A stretch of DNA of 10,879 nt from Sphingobacteriaceae bacterium. GTDB lineage: Bacteria; Bacteroidota; Bacteroidia; Sphingobacteriales; Sphingobacteriaceae. The notes beneath the pieces are model-generated. The model had not been told where the DNA came from. It ran no database searches and worked only from the letters and a program-made list of their open reading frames with translations. The position numbers were made by a program, and so were the translations under genes. Where the stretch lies: contig JANWIB010000024.1 of assembly GCA_025450155.1 (NCBI GenBank), positions 1 through 10,879 of the forward strand. Reading direction: 5' to 3'. Shown here one piece after another: positions 1 to 7,221 of the stretch. Each line of letters begins with the position of its first letter. The stretch's first letter is position 1.

Positions 1-27
1 AAAAACTGTATTATTTTTAATATATCC

Positions 28-46
28 AATATTTTTTTAAAATATT
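28..46. repeat. AT-only inverted repeat downstream of dapF
   Basis: AATATTTT and AAAATATT (28-35 and 39-46) form a perfect 8-bp inverted repeat with a 3-base spacer, about 15 bases past the dapF stop. It contains no G-C pair, and on the dapF strand no uridine run follows it. It could weakly help transcription end but is not a convincing intrinsic terminator. In such AT-rich DNA it may be chance. Confidence 0.3.
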
Positions 47-61
47 TTGATAGGTAACTAT

Positions 62-844
62 TTAAATAGCGATTTCACCCTTAAAGACCAATTCTGCCGG
101 GCCTTCTAGAAAAACCTTTGTAAAAGTTTTGCCATCATAATTGAAACGAACGTTCAGCCTTCCACCCAACACCGCTATGGCAGTATTAATTTCTCCGGTT
201 TGGCCTTTTTGTTCAGCCATAGCCATGGCAACGGCGGTAGCCCCAGTTCCACAAGCGTAGGTTTCATCTTCAACACCGCGTTCGTAAGTCCTTACGAAGT
301 AATGATCGCCGAAATCCTCCACAAAGTTTACATTAATGCCTTCATTCGTATAATTGGAACTATATCTTATTTTTTTCCCCTCCGCATAAACATCTTTTTG
401 GTTTAGGTTAGAAGTACAAGCAATATAATGGGGCGATCCGGTATTTAAAACAAATGCTTCACCATCTTTTTTAATCGAATTAACTTCGACCATTTGTAAA
501 CTAACCCAAGTGCCGTTTTCAGAAATTTTGGCATAATGCGACCCATCAACTGCCAAAAAAGTAGTTTCATTTTTTATGATACCCAATTGCCTGGCAAAAG
601 CAACCATGCAACGTCCGCCATTTCCACACATACTACCGGGCCTGCCATCCGCATTAAAATAAATCATTTCAAAATCAAAGCCCTCCTTTTTCTGCAGCAG
701 CATAACCCCATCTCCCCCAATTCCGAATCTTCGGTCACATAGCTTTGAGATAAGCTCTTTTGGAGCTTTTTTAATAGCTAAATCGCGATTATCTATCAAA
801 ATAAAATCGTTTCCGGCACCCTGATATTTCGAAAAAGTTATCAT
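62..844 (-). CDS. dapF: Diaminopimelate epimerase
   Basis: Converts LL-diaminopimelate to meso-diaminopimelate in the cytoplasm, the last step before lysine and the source of the peptidoglycan cross-linking residue. The 260-residue product has the usual family length. Both catalytic cysteines are visible: C73 in the NADGRPGSMCGNGGRC block and C198 in YACGTGA. Other family blocks are QGAGNDFILID near the N-terminus, RFGIGGDGV (about 39-47), NTGSPHY (about 134-140) and NEGINVNFVE (about 167-176). The start is the ATG whose complement lies at 842-844, giving the canonical MxFxKYQGAGNDF opening. It is divergent from degP across a 216-base gap and seems to be transcribed alone. A TAATCTTG sequence on the minus strand at 862-869 is one mismatch from the Bacteroidota -7 element but has no -33 partner. 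Nothing is odd about the protein; the identification is secure. Confidence 0.97.
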   Translation of the reverse strand: MITFSKYQGAGNDFILIDNRDLAIKKAPKELISKLCDRRFGIGGDGVMLLQKKEGFDFEMIYFNADGRPGSMCGNGGRCMVAFARQLGIIKNETTFLAVDGSHYAKISENGTWVSLQMVEVNSIKKDGEAFVLNTGSPHYIACTSNLNQKDVYAEGKKIRYSSNYTNEGINVNFVEDFGDHYFVRTYERGVEDETYACGTGATAVAMAMAEQKGQTGEINTAIAVLGGRLNVRFNYDGKTFTKVFLEGPAELVFKGEIAI

Positions 845-958
845 TAATACGTTATTTTATGCAAGATTACGAAATGGAACGCGACTCTGGCTTTATTATT
901 AAAAATTTGATAAAGCTATTACCAATGTAAAAGGTGTATTTTAGATACAATTAAACCA

Positions 959-976
959 TTTAACATTTTTTAACAT
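959..976 (+). repeat. Helix-phased direct repeat upstream of degP promoter
   Basis: The octamer TTTAACAT occurs at 959-966 and again at 969-976, a spacing of 10 bases, so both copies face the same side of the helix. They lie about 20 bases upstream of the predicted -33 element of degP, where an activator could bind. This is only a candidate regulatory site; the surrounding DNA is AT-rich and chance is possible. Confidence 0.3.
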
Positions 977-995
977 CAAATTTTATACTCAAGGC

Positions 996-1027
996 TTGCA
1001 TTATCAGTTTAACTGGTATTAAATTTG
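996..1027 (+). promoter_or_regulatory. Predicted Bacteroidota-type promoter for degP
   Basis: TTG at 996-998 and TAAATTTG at 1020-1027 are separated by 21 bases. This fits the TTG-N17-23-TANNTTTG pattern known for Bacteroidota housekeeping sigma factors. Transcription should begin near 1034, giving a leader of about 27 bases before the degP ATG at 1061. The spacer holds a small palindrome, CAGTT-T-AACTG (1005-1015), placed where a bound repressor could block RNA polymerase. The motif match is seen directly; activity is inferred. Confidence 0.65.
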
Positions 1028-1060
1028 AGTAAGTAAATAAAATAAAGGAAAAAAGTGATT

Positions 1061-2566
1061 ATGAAAAAAGTAGGAATTACCCTTATTACTGCATTTGTTG
1101 GCGGTGCAGTAGCCGTGGGAAGTTATAAGCTTATCGAAAATAAATATGCCGACAGCCGCACGTTTGAAGAACAGCAAAAAGTATATTTTGCTAATAATCC
1201 CCAAAACATCATATCTTCAGCAGGAGATGCAGATTTTGTCCAGGCAGCAGCAGCGGTAACGCCAGCTGTAGTCCACATTACAACAACTTATACCGGGCAG
1301 AAAGGAGCAGAGGGGGATGCTTTTGAAGATATGTTTAATGATTTCTTTGGCGGCAGAGGAATGCAAAGATCGCCGGTAAAAGCATCAGGCTCAGGGGTAA
1401 TTATTTCTGATGATGGTTATATTGTAACCAATAATCACGTGGTGGAAGATGCCACTAAAATTGACATTGTTTTGCCGGATAAGCGTTCGTTTCAAGCTAA
1501 AATTATTGGCCGTGATCCGAATACAGATTTAGCCTTAATTAAAGTAAACGCTAACGGCTTGCCAATAGTAAAACTAGGTAATTCTGATGTGGTTCAGGTT
1601 GGAGAATGGGTGCTGGCTGTGGGTTATCCATTTACGTTAAATACAACGGTTACTGCAGGTATCGTTAGCGCTAAAGGAAGAAACATAGGTATTCTTAATC
1701 AAAGCAGAAACTATCCAACCCGGGGTCAGGGAGCACAGGCGAGTACTGCTATTGAGTCCTTTATCCAAACCGACGCGGCCATAAATCGTGGAAACAGTGG
1801 CGGAGCTTTGGTAAACACTAAGGGAGAATTAATTGGAATTAATGCCGCTATTGCTTCTCAAAGTGGTAATTATGAAGGATATGGCTTTGCTATTCCAATT
1901 AATCTGGCCAAGAAAATATTGAATGATTTCAAAGAATATGGTACGGTGAAAAGAGGCTATCTTGGTGTGTCATATACTGATCTTGACGCCGAAAATGCTA
2001 AAACACTTGGCGTTAAGCAATATAACGGTCTGTATGTAAATGATGTGGTAGGAAAAAGTGGCGCTGAGGAGGCCGGCTTAAAAAAGGGAGATATCATTAC
2101 CAAAGTTGAAGGCAGCAATATTTATTCATCCTCAGATCTTTTGGAAAGAGTAGGGCGTCTGCGTCCTGGAGATAAAATTGCTCTTACTTACTTGCGGGAT
2201 GGTAAAGAACGCTCAACAACCGTAACACTTAAAGGCGAAGATTCTGTAAAAACAGCTTCTAATTCCAGTCGTTCTGCAGAAGAATTATATAATAAGATGG
2301 GAGCAAGCTTTGCCCCGGTTAGTGCTGAGCAGAAACGCCGTTATGGAATAACTTCCGGAGTGGTAGTAACCGAGGTTCGAAGCGGCGGATTTTTTGATCA
2401 ATTTGATATACCAAGAGGTACAATTATCACAACAATTAACGGTAACCCAATCAATAAAGCGGATGATATTGATACCGCTTTAGAAGCAGGCAAGGATGAT
2501 ATGGTTCGTATAAACGGTATAGCCCCTGATGGTTCACGAGTGAGCTATAACTTTCAGGCAGGTTAA
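1061..2566 (+). CDS. degP: Do/HtrA-family periplasmic serine protease
   Basis: Envelope protease/chaperone that degrades or refolds damaged periplasmic and outer-membrane proteins. With the ATG at 1061 as start the product is 501 residues, a normal length. An N-terminal hydrophobic segment (about 5-20) serves as signal or anchor. The trypsin-like domain carries the full triad: H126 in TNNHVVEDA, D156 in DPNTDLALIKV and S246 in NRGNSGGALV. An acidic/aromatic loop (EDMFNDFFGG, about 89-98) resembles the LA loop. Two PDZ domains follow, about 297-395 (opening RGYLGVSY) and about 405-501. A GTG at 1055 is in frame, but the AGGA at 1046-1049 lies 11 bases from the ATG and only 5 from the GTG, and the ATG gives a typical MKK start. 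It is monocistronic, with its own promoter upstream and a hairpin terminator downstream. degP versus degQ cannot be settled from sequence alone. Confidence 0.95.
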   Translation: MKKVGITLITAFVGGAVAVGSYKLIENKYADSRTFEEQQKVYFANNPQNIISSAGDADFVQAAAAVTPAVVHITTTYTGQKGAEGDAFEDMFNDFFGGRGMQRSPVKASGSGVIISDDGYIVTNNHVVEDATKIDIVLPDKRSFQAKIIGRDPNTDLALIKVNANGLPIVKLGNSDVVQVGEWVLAVGYPFTLNTTVTAGIVSAKGRNIGILNQSRNYPTRGQGAQASTAIESFIQTDAAINRGNSGGALVNTKGELIGINAAIASQSGNYEGYGFAIPINLAKKILNDFKEYGTVKRGYLGVSYTDLDAENAKTLGVKQYNGLYVNDVVGKSGAEEAGLKKGDIITKVEGSNIYSSSDLLERVGRLRPGDKIALTYLRDGKERSTTVTLKGEDSVKTASNSSRSAEELYNKMGASFAPVSAEQKRRYGITSGVVVTEVRSGGFFDQFDIPRGTIITTINGNPINKADDIDTALEAGKDDMVRINGIAPDGSRVSYNFQAG

Positions 2567-2585
2567 TCAATCTAATAGAATTAAT

Positions 2586-2621
2586 AAAAAAAGCCCATCT
2601 AGTAACTAGATGGGCTTTTTT
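2586..2621. terminator. Bidirectional intrinsic terminator between degP and cytochrome c gene
   Basis: A near-perfect hairpin has left arm AAAAAAGCCCATCTAG and right arm CTAGATGGGCTTTTTT, closing on a 3-base loop. A run of A precedes the left arm and a run of T ends the right arm, so a U-tract follows the stem in both directions. It starts 19 bases after the degP stop and lies 17 bases beyond the stop of the convergent cytochrome gene, so it probably ends both transcripts. Confidence 0.93.
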
Positions 2622-2637
2622 GTTGGAAAGGATAGAT

Positions 2638-3231
2638 TTAAAGAGCGTTAGGAGCAATAGGAGCAGGTACAACATTCTTAATGGGCTTAGTGCTTTTTAA
2701 ATAGGCAAATATTGCTCTTAAGTCGTCATCTGAAGCGTGTCCAATTAATTCCCAAGGCATAGGCGGCAGCAAATTTCTGTTGTTCATCATTCCTTTATAT
2801 TTTCCTTTTCTTAATACATTGAAGAATTGTTCTTCAGTCCAGTTTCCGATACCAGTTTCATCAGAAGTAAGATTGGCAGAAAAAGACCTACCCCATGGGC
2901 CTACTGCAGAAGTAAGGTCAGGGCCAAATAAAATCCAACCTTCTTTCATTGCATCTTTGCTTGCTTGAGTTATTGGAGTTTCTTTACCTGAAAAACCACT
3001 TAATAAGCGGGTACTATCTAATCCCATTCCCTTAGGACCAAAAATTTTGGGCGAATGGCAATCATTACATAACATCATGGTTACCAGGTAAGCGCCTCGC
3101 TTAATAGTATCTTCCTTAGTAAGCATAGTATTTTGGCTTTTGTTAGTTGTTTTTTGTTCGGAGTTGTTGCAAGCGTAAACGATTACCAACCCCATAATAG
3201 CTGCAGTAAATACAAAATGTTTTAGTTTCAT
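2638..3231 (-). CDS. Single-heme cytochrome c lipoprotein
   Basis: A 197-residue exported electron-transfer protein. The N-terminus has two Lys, a hydrophobic stretch and a lipobox ending VYAC, so C21 is the probable lipidated residue. One heme-attachment motif, CNDCH (C55-C58-H59), follows, and the likely distal ligand is M158 in LLPPMPW. The pattern GAYLV...CNDCHSPK, a GPDLT block, SANLTSDETGIGNW (about 118-131) and a final FAYLKS helix is typical of the cytochrome c proteins found in Bacteroidota, often near dehydrogenases or oxidases. Here it stands alone between degP (convergent) and an AraC-type gene (divergent), so its redox partner is unknown. The regulator next door may control it; that is inference from divergence. 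The heme and lipid calls are strong, the physiological role is not known. Confidence 0.9.
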   Translation of the reverse strand: MKLKHFVFTAAIMGLVIVYACNNSEQKTTNKSQNTMLTKEDTIKRGAYLVTMMLCNDCHSPKIFGPKGMGLDSTRLLSGFSGKETPITQASKDAMKEGWILFGPDLTSAVGPWGRSFSANLTSDETGIGNWTEEQFFNVLRKGKYKGMMNNRNLLPPMPWELIGHASDDDLRAIFAYLKSTKPIKNVVPAPIAPNAL

Positions 3232-3233
3232 AT

Positions 3234-3241
3234 TATGTTTG
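3234..3241 (+). promoter_or_regulatory. Possible -7 element for the AraC-family gene
   Basis: TATGTTTG matches the Bacteroidota TANNTTTG -7 consensus. No TTG is found 17-23 bases upstream. If active it would start transcription near 3248, just before the ATG at 3254, and leave a leader of about 75 bases ahead of the preferred start at 3323. It lies in the short gap next to the divergent cytochrome gene. Confidence 0.35.
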
Positions 3242-3304
3242 ATTAAATAAACGATGCAAAAAAACTATGGAGAAAGAAGAAAAAATAGGTTAAATTGCGA
3301 CAAG

Positions 3305-3313
3305 AAGGAGGTG
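3305..3313 (+). promoter_or_regulatory. Strong Shine-Dalgarno deciding the AraC-family start
   Basis: AAGGAGGTG is nearly the full anti-16S complement and ends 9 bases before the ATG at 3323. Most genes in this window lack a clear Shine-Dalgarno, as is usual for Bacteroidota, so this one stands out. It supports 3323 as the start over the in-frame ATG 69 bases upstream at 3254. Confidence 0.65.
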
Positions 3314-3322
3314 TTTTACGAC

Positions 3323-4318
3323 ATGGATCTAAAAATGTCAATTGTACGAGAGATTATTTTAGGAGCTATTCCTCGGGGGGCTGAATTGCAGAATCTTTGC
3401 AATTTAGCCGGAATAAACCCGACTGATATTTATGATGCCGATCGTTGGGTCGATCTGGACCAATCTATACGGATATGGGATATATGCCTTAAAATGACTA
3501 ATGATCCTTTACTGGGCCTACATATTGGAGAGCAACTTACGCCTAATGTATGGGGAATGGTTGGGTTTTTTATGCAAAGTTGCGAAACTTTAGGGGAATC
3601 GCTTAAGATTTTTTCCAAATATTTACCTGTGATTTGTCCCCAATTTAAATATGAGCTAAAATTTGATCTGCACCATGTTTATTTGCATATCAATCAGGAT
3701 CTGCAGTGGGAAAATAATCATCATGAAAGTGCCCGGCAGTCTGTTGACCTGACAATAGCGTCTATTCATACCTTACTCAAAAGTTTAACAGGAAAAAAGA
3801 TAAGTCCCATTAGAGTTGAACTTAAATATTTGGGCAGGAATAGTTCTGAATATACTCAAATCTTACAAACAGACGTTCGCTTTAATAGTGAAAAAAATAT
3901 AATGATTCTTTCGAAAGAACATATGTCACTCCCTGTAATCGGTTATAACAAATCTTTATACACATTGTTAAGTAATGCCTTTATTGAAAAAGAAAATAAG
4001 TTCCATAGAGAAAGAACTTTTGCCGAACGGGTGAAGCGGGTATTATTATTAAGTGGAAAAGGTAGACTGCCTTCCATTGATATAGCCGCCTCGCATTTTA
4101 ATATCACTTCACGAACTTTCCAGAGAAAACTGAAGCAAGAAGGTGTTAATTATCGCTTTATTTGTAAAGAGGTTAAAAAAGAACTAGCATTATCATACAT
4201 TAAAACTTCTAATCCTAAAATTGAGATGGTGGCTAATAAATTAGGATATTCAGATTCTAGTAGCTTTAGAAAAGCATTTAAAAATTGGACGCAAACTACT
4301 CCTGGAAAAATTACTTAG
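3323..4318 (+). CDS. AraC-family transcriptional regulator with arabinose-binding-type N-terminal domain
   Basis: Predicted cytoplasmic DNA-binding regulator of 331 residues from the ATG at 3323. The first two thirds resemble the arabinose-binding-like domain of OruR/ArgR-type AraC regulators: a conserved DPLLGLHIGEQL block and a GMVGFFMQSCETLGESLKIFSKY-like helix pair. The C-terminal 90 residues form the double helix-turn-helix. One recognition region is around IAASHFNITSRTFQRKLK and the second is around MVANKLGYSDSSSFRKAFKNW, ending in the characteristic TPGKI. An in-frame ATG at 3254 would add 23 residues, but that segment is Lys/Arg/Asn-rich, looks non-domain, and includes the region encoding the Shine-Dalgarno. 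The gene is divergent from the cytochrome c lipoprotein gene and about 125 bases ahead of sdhC on the same strand. Targets and ligand are unknown; the divergent cytochrome gene is the first candidate. Confidence 0.88.
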   Translation: MDLKMSIVREIILGAIPRGAELQNLCNLAGINPTDIYDADRWVDLDQSIRIWDICLKMTNDPLLGLHIGEQLTPNVWGMVGFFMQSCETLGESLKIFSKYLPVICPQFKYELKFDLHHVYLHINQDLQWENNHHESARQSVDLTIASIHTLLKSLTGKKISPIRVELKYLGRNSSEYTQILQTDVRFNSEKNIMILSKEHMSLPVIGYNKSLYTLLSNAFIEKENKFHRERTFAERVKRVLLLSGKGRLPSIDIAASHFNITSRTFQRKLKQEGVNYRFICKEVKKELALSYIKTSNPKIEMVANKLGYSDSSSFRKAFKNWTQTTPGKIT

Positions 4319-4409
4319 CATATCAGTTTAGTGCTTTTAGAATGTTTCTAAATAGAAAAAACTCTCGGTTTAACTGTAGAAGCTTTATATTTTTCTGCTA
4401 TTAATTAAA

Positions 4410-4417
4410 TACTTTTG
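4410..4417 (+). promoter_or_regulatory. Predicted -7 element for the sdh operon
   Basis: TACTTTTG matches TANNTTTG and lies 26 bases before the sdhC ATG, which would put the start of transcription near 4424. The -33 region is poor: TTTA at 4384-4387 is 22 bases upstream and no TTG is present. An inverted repeat, CTTTTG-cttgc-CAAAAG (4412-4417 and 4423-4428), overlaps the element and the expected transcription start, so it could be an operator. Confidence 0.45.
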
Positions 4418-4443
4418 CTTGCCAAAAGCAAATTCAGAAAGAT

Positions 4444-5232
4444 ATGGGGAATCATTTTGCAAAAACTTTCTCTTCCTCACTTGGGAAAAAATTAATCATG
4501 AGCCTGACAGGGTTATTTATGTGCCTTTTCCTTGTGGTTCATTTAACAGGAAATTTACAACTTTTTAAGGATGATGGTGGGCAGGCCTTTAATGCCTATA
4601 CCTATTTCATGACTCATTTTTGGGCTGTAAAAATTATTTCGTATATTCTTTATGCCAGCATTATCGTACATGCCATTTATGCTTTGGTACTCACTTTAAA
4701 TAATAAAAAAGCACGTACTGTTGGTTATGCGGTTTATGCAGGAGAAAAAAGTAGCCCCTGGGCTTCACGCAATATGGGCATTTTGGGAACTGTACTTTTA
4801 ATTTTTATTGTCGTCCATATGAGTAATTTCTGGGCCCAATATCATTGGGGAGGCTTACCTTATACACGTTATGAAACGGAATTGCAAAACCCTGAAAACG
4901 TAACTATTACAGAGTTACCTGTTTCAACAACTGAAATAATGCATTCTGAATATATAGATGTACAAAATGGCAACCAGGTCCTGATAGCGAAAGATCTATA
5001 TAAAGTGGTTTACCTTTCATTTAAACAATGGTGGTATGTAACGTTATATGTTATAGCTATGCTAGCGATGTCTTTTCACTTGGTGCATGGTTTTAAAAGC
5101 GGTTTTCAAACCCTCGGATTAGACCATAAGCGCTACCTGCCGATCATTAAACTCTTATCTGTCTGGTTATTTGGTGTGTTAATTCCTATTGGATTTGCAT
5201 TAATGCCCTTGTATATTTTCTTTTTTAAATAA
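4444..5232 (+). CDS. sdhC: Succinate dehydrogenase/fumarate reductase cytochrome b558 subunit
   Basis: Membrane anchor of complex II; carries two b hemes and passes electrons between the SdhAB head and the menaquinone pool in the inner membrane. The 262 residues contain five hydrophobic spans: about 17-36, 62-83, 112-130, 196-216 and 235-260. The histidines expected for a Wolinella-type diheme subunit lie in these spans: H33 (VVHLTGN), H76 (IIVHAIY), H125 (IVVHMSN) and H212 or H215 (FHLVHGF). There is no separate sdhD, as expected for this five-helix type. The loop between spans three and four (about 131-195) is polar and long, making the protein longer than the roughly 230 residues I recall for relatives. 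It is first in the sdhC-sdhA-X-sdhB operon, 53 bases before sdhA. The identification is firm; the direction of catalysis in the cell cannot be read from sequence. Confidence 0.95.
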   Translation: MGNHFAKTFSSSLGKKLIMSLTGLFMCLFLVVHLTGNLQLFKDDGGQAFNAYTYFMTHFWAVKIISYILYASIIVHAIYALVLTLNNKKARTVGYAVYAGEKSSPWASRNMGILGTVLLIFIVVHMSNFWAQYHWGGLPYTRYETELQNPENVTITELPVSTTEIMHSEYIDVQNGNQVLIAKDLYKVVYLSFKQWWYVTLYVIAMLAMSFHLVHGFKSGFQTLGLDHKRYLPIIKLLSVWLFGVLIPIGFALMPLYIFFFK

Positions 5233-5285
5233 CTGATTATAGATGATATTGTCCAAAACAAACTGGTAAAAATATATTTTCTACA

Positions 5286-7220
5286 ATGATATTAGATTCT
5301 AAAATTCCGGAAGGCTCCTTAGCCGAAAAATGGTCAAAGCATAAATTTAACCTTAAACTGGTAAACCCGGCCAATAAAAGAAAATATACTATAATCGTTG
5401 TTGGAACAGGATTGGCAGGAGCATCTGCCGCAGCTTCATTAGCAGAATTAGGATACAACGTAAAAGCATTTTGTTTTCAGGATAGTTCCCGACGTGCTCA
5501 TTCTATTGCTGCCCAGGGGGGCATCAATGCCGCTAAAAACTACCGTAATGATGGCGATAGCGTTCAGCGTTTATTTTACGATACCATTAAAGGTGGGGAT
5601 TATAGGGCCCGGGAAGGAAATGTGTATCGCTTAGCCGAGGTATCGGTAAATATTATAGATCAATGCGTCGCCCAAGGCGTTCCTTTTGCCCGCGAATATG
5701 GCGGGTTGTTAGATACCCGTTCTTTTGGAGGTGCCCAGGTTTCGCGTACGTTTTATGCCAAAGGGCAAACCGGTCAACAATTACTTTTAGGCGCTTACTC
5801 GGTACTAAGCAGGCAAATTAATGAAGGTAAAGTAACTATGTACGATCGTCATGAAATGCTTGACTTAGTTGTTGTTGACGGTAAAGCCCAGGGAATCGTT
5901 ACCCGGAATTTGGTTAGCGGCGAATTAGAAACGCATGCCGGCCATGCAGTATTACTTTGTACAGGTGGCTACGGAAATGTGTTTTATCTCTCCACCAATG
6001 CCATGGGCTGTAATACAACAGCCATTTGGAGAGCTCACAAAAAAGGCGCTTTTTTTGGAAATCCCTGTTATACACAAATACATCCAACGTGTATACCTGT
6101 AACCGGAGACCATCAGTCTAAACTCACCCTCATGTCCGAATCTTTACGTAATGACGGTCGGGTATGGGTTCCAAAAACAAAAGAAATGTCGGCCAGACTT
6201 CGTAAAGGCGAATTAAAAGCAAAAGATATTAAAGAAGAAGACCGAGATTATTTCCTGGAACGCAAGTATCCTTCATTCGGAAATCTTGTTCCACGTGATG
6301 TAGCTTCAAGAAATGCGAAAGAAGCAGTAGATGATGGGCGTGGAGTAGGTTCATCTGGTGTAGCAGTCTTCCTTGATTTTGCTGATGCCATTAAGCGCTT
6401 AGGTAAAGATACTATTGAAGCGAAATATGGTAACCTCTTCGATATGTATTATCAAATTACAGACGAAAATCCGTACGAACAACCTATGCGTATTTATCCG
6501 GCGGTTCATTATACGATGGGTGGCCTTTGGGTAGACTATAATCTTCAAACTACTATCCCCGGATTATTTGCTTTGGGAGAATGTAATTTCTCCGATCATG
6601 GAGCAAACCGCTTAGGTGCCTCTGCATTGATGCAGGGACTAGCCGATGGCTATTTTGTGATTCCGGCTACTGTAGGTGATTATTTGGCCAATATTGGTCC
6701 GAAACCTGTAGACGAAAATCACCCTGCTTTTGCAGAAACTAAAAAAGAAGTAGAAGACCGAATCACTAAATTTCTCTCTTTAAAAGGAACGAAAACAGTT
6801 GATGAGTATCACCGTGAGCTGGGAAAAATTATGTGGGAGTATTGTGGAATGGCACGTACCGAAGAAGGATTGATAAAAGCTAAAGGTTTGATCCATGAAC
6901 TCAAAGAAGAATTCTGGAAAAATGTAATTGTTGTGGGAAAAAATGAAGAATTGAATCAATCCTTAGAAAAAGCAGGCCGGGTGGCCGATTTTATTGAACT
7001 GGGAGAACTAATGGTGGATGATGCCCTGCACCGTAAAGAATCTTGCGGTGGACACTTCCGCGTAGAAAGCCAAACCGAAGAAGGAGAAGCAAAGCGTGAT
7101 GATGAAAACTTTGCGTATGTAGCAGCTTGGCAATATGCAGGAGATAATCAACCAGAGGTATTGCATAAAGAAAACTTAGTGTTTGAAAATGTGAAACTTA
7201 CCCAACGGAGTTATAAATAA
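5286..7220 (+). CDS. sdhA: Succinate dehydrogenase/fumarate reductase flavoprotein subunit
   Basis: Catalytic subunit of complex II, interconverting succinate and fumarate on the cytoplasmic face of the inner membrane. The 644-residue length and opening LDSKIPEG...AEKW are typical of Bacteroidota. The FAD-binding Rossmann motif GTGLAG is at 40-45. The histidine that covalently binds FAD is H72 in RAHSIAAQGG. Substrate-site blocks are HPTCIP (H267), FGNLVPRDVASR (about 331-342, with the catalytic arginine R337), HYTMGG, and the late RLGASALMQGLADG segment. The C-terminal helical domain includes the ESCGGHFR block. The start ATG has no clear Shine-Dalgarno. The stop at 7218-7220 is followed after one base by the ATG of a secreted protein gene rather than sdhB, an unusual arrangement. 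All active-site features look intact. Confidence 0.97.
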   Translation: MILDSKIPEGSLAEKWSKHKFNLKLVNPANKRKYTIIVVGTGLAGASAAASLAELGYNVKAFCFQDSSRRAHSIAAQGGINAAKNYRNDGDSVQRLFYDTIKGGDYRAREGNVYRLAEVSVNIIDQCVAQGVPFAREYGGLLDTRSFGGAQVSRTFYAKGQTGQQLLLGAYSVLSRQINEGKVTMYDRHEMLDLVVVDGKAQGIVTRNLVSGELETHAGHAVLLCTGGYGNVFYLSTNAMGCNTTAIWRAHKKGAFFGNPCYTQIHPTCIPVTGDHQSKLTLMSESLRNDGRVWVPKTKEMSARLRKGELKAKDIKEEDRDYFLERKYPSFGNLVPRDVASRNAKEAVDDGRGVGSSGVAVFLDFADAIKRLGKDTIEAKYGNLFDMYYQITDENPYEQPMRIYPAVHYTMGGLWVDYNLQTTIPGLFALGECNFSDHGANRLGASALMQGLADGYFVIPATVGDYLANIGPKPVDENHPAFAETKKEVEDRITKFLSLKGTKTVDEYHRELGKIMWEYCGMARTEEGLIKAKGLIHELKEEFWKNVIVVGKNEELNQSLEKAGRVADFIELGELMVDDALHRKESCGGHFRVESQTEEGEAKRDDENFAYVAAWQYAGDNQPEVLHKENLVFENVKLTQRSYK

Positions 7221-7221
7221 A

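Noticed and set aside
200..742. Rightward open frames opposite dapF (200-406 and 536-742)
   Set aside because: They lie antisense to a well-conserved gene and their translations show no recognisable domain or sensible start context.
1055..1060. GTG start for degP at 1055
   Set aside because: It adds only two residues and has poor spacing to the AGGA; the ATG at 1061 gives a normal MKK signal start.
845..1060. Possible small gene or RNA in the dapF-degP gap
   Set aside because: No convincing small frame or stable structured RNA was seen; the gap is explained by promoter elements.
4336..4352. Inverted repeat TTTAGAA-tgt-TTCTAAA after the AraC-family gene, considered as a terminator
   Set aside because: The stem has only one G-C pair and no T-run follows on the gene's strand, so it is unlikely to terminate transcription.
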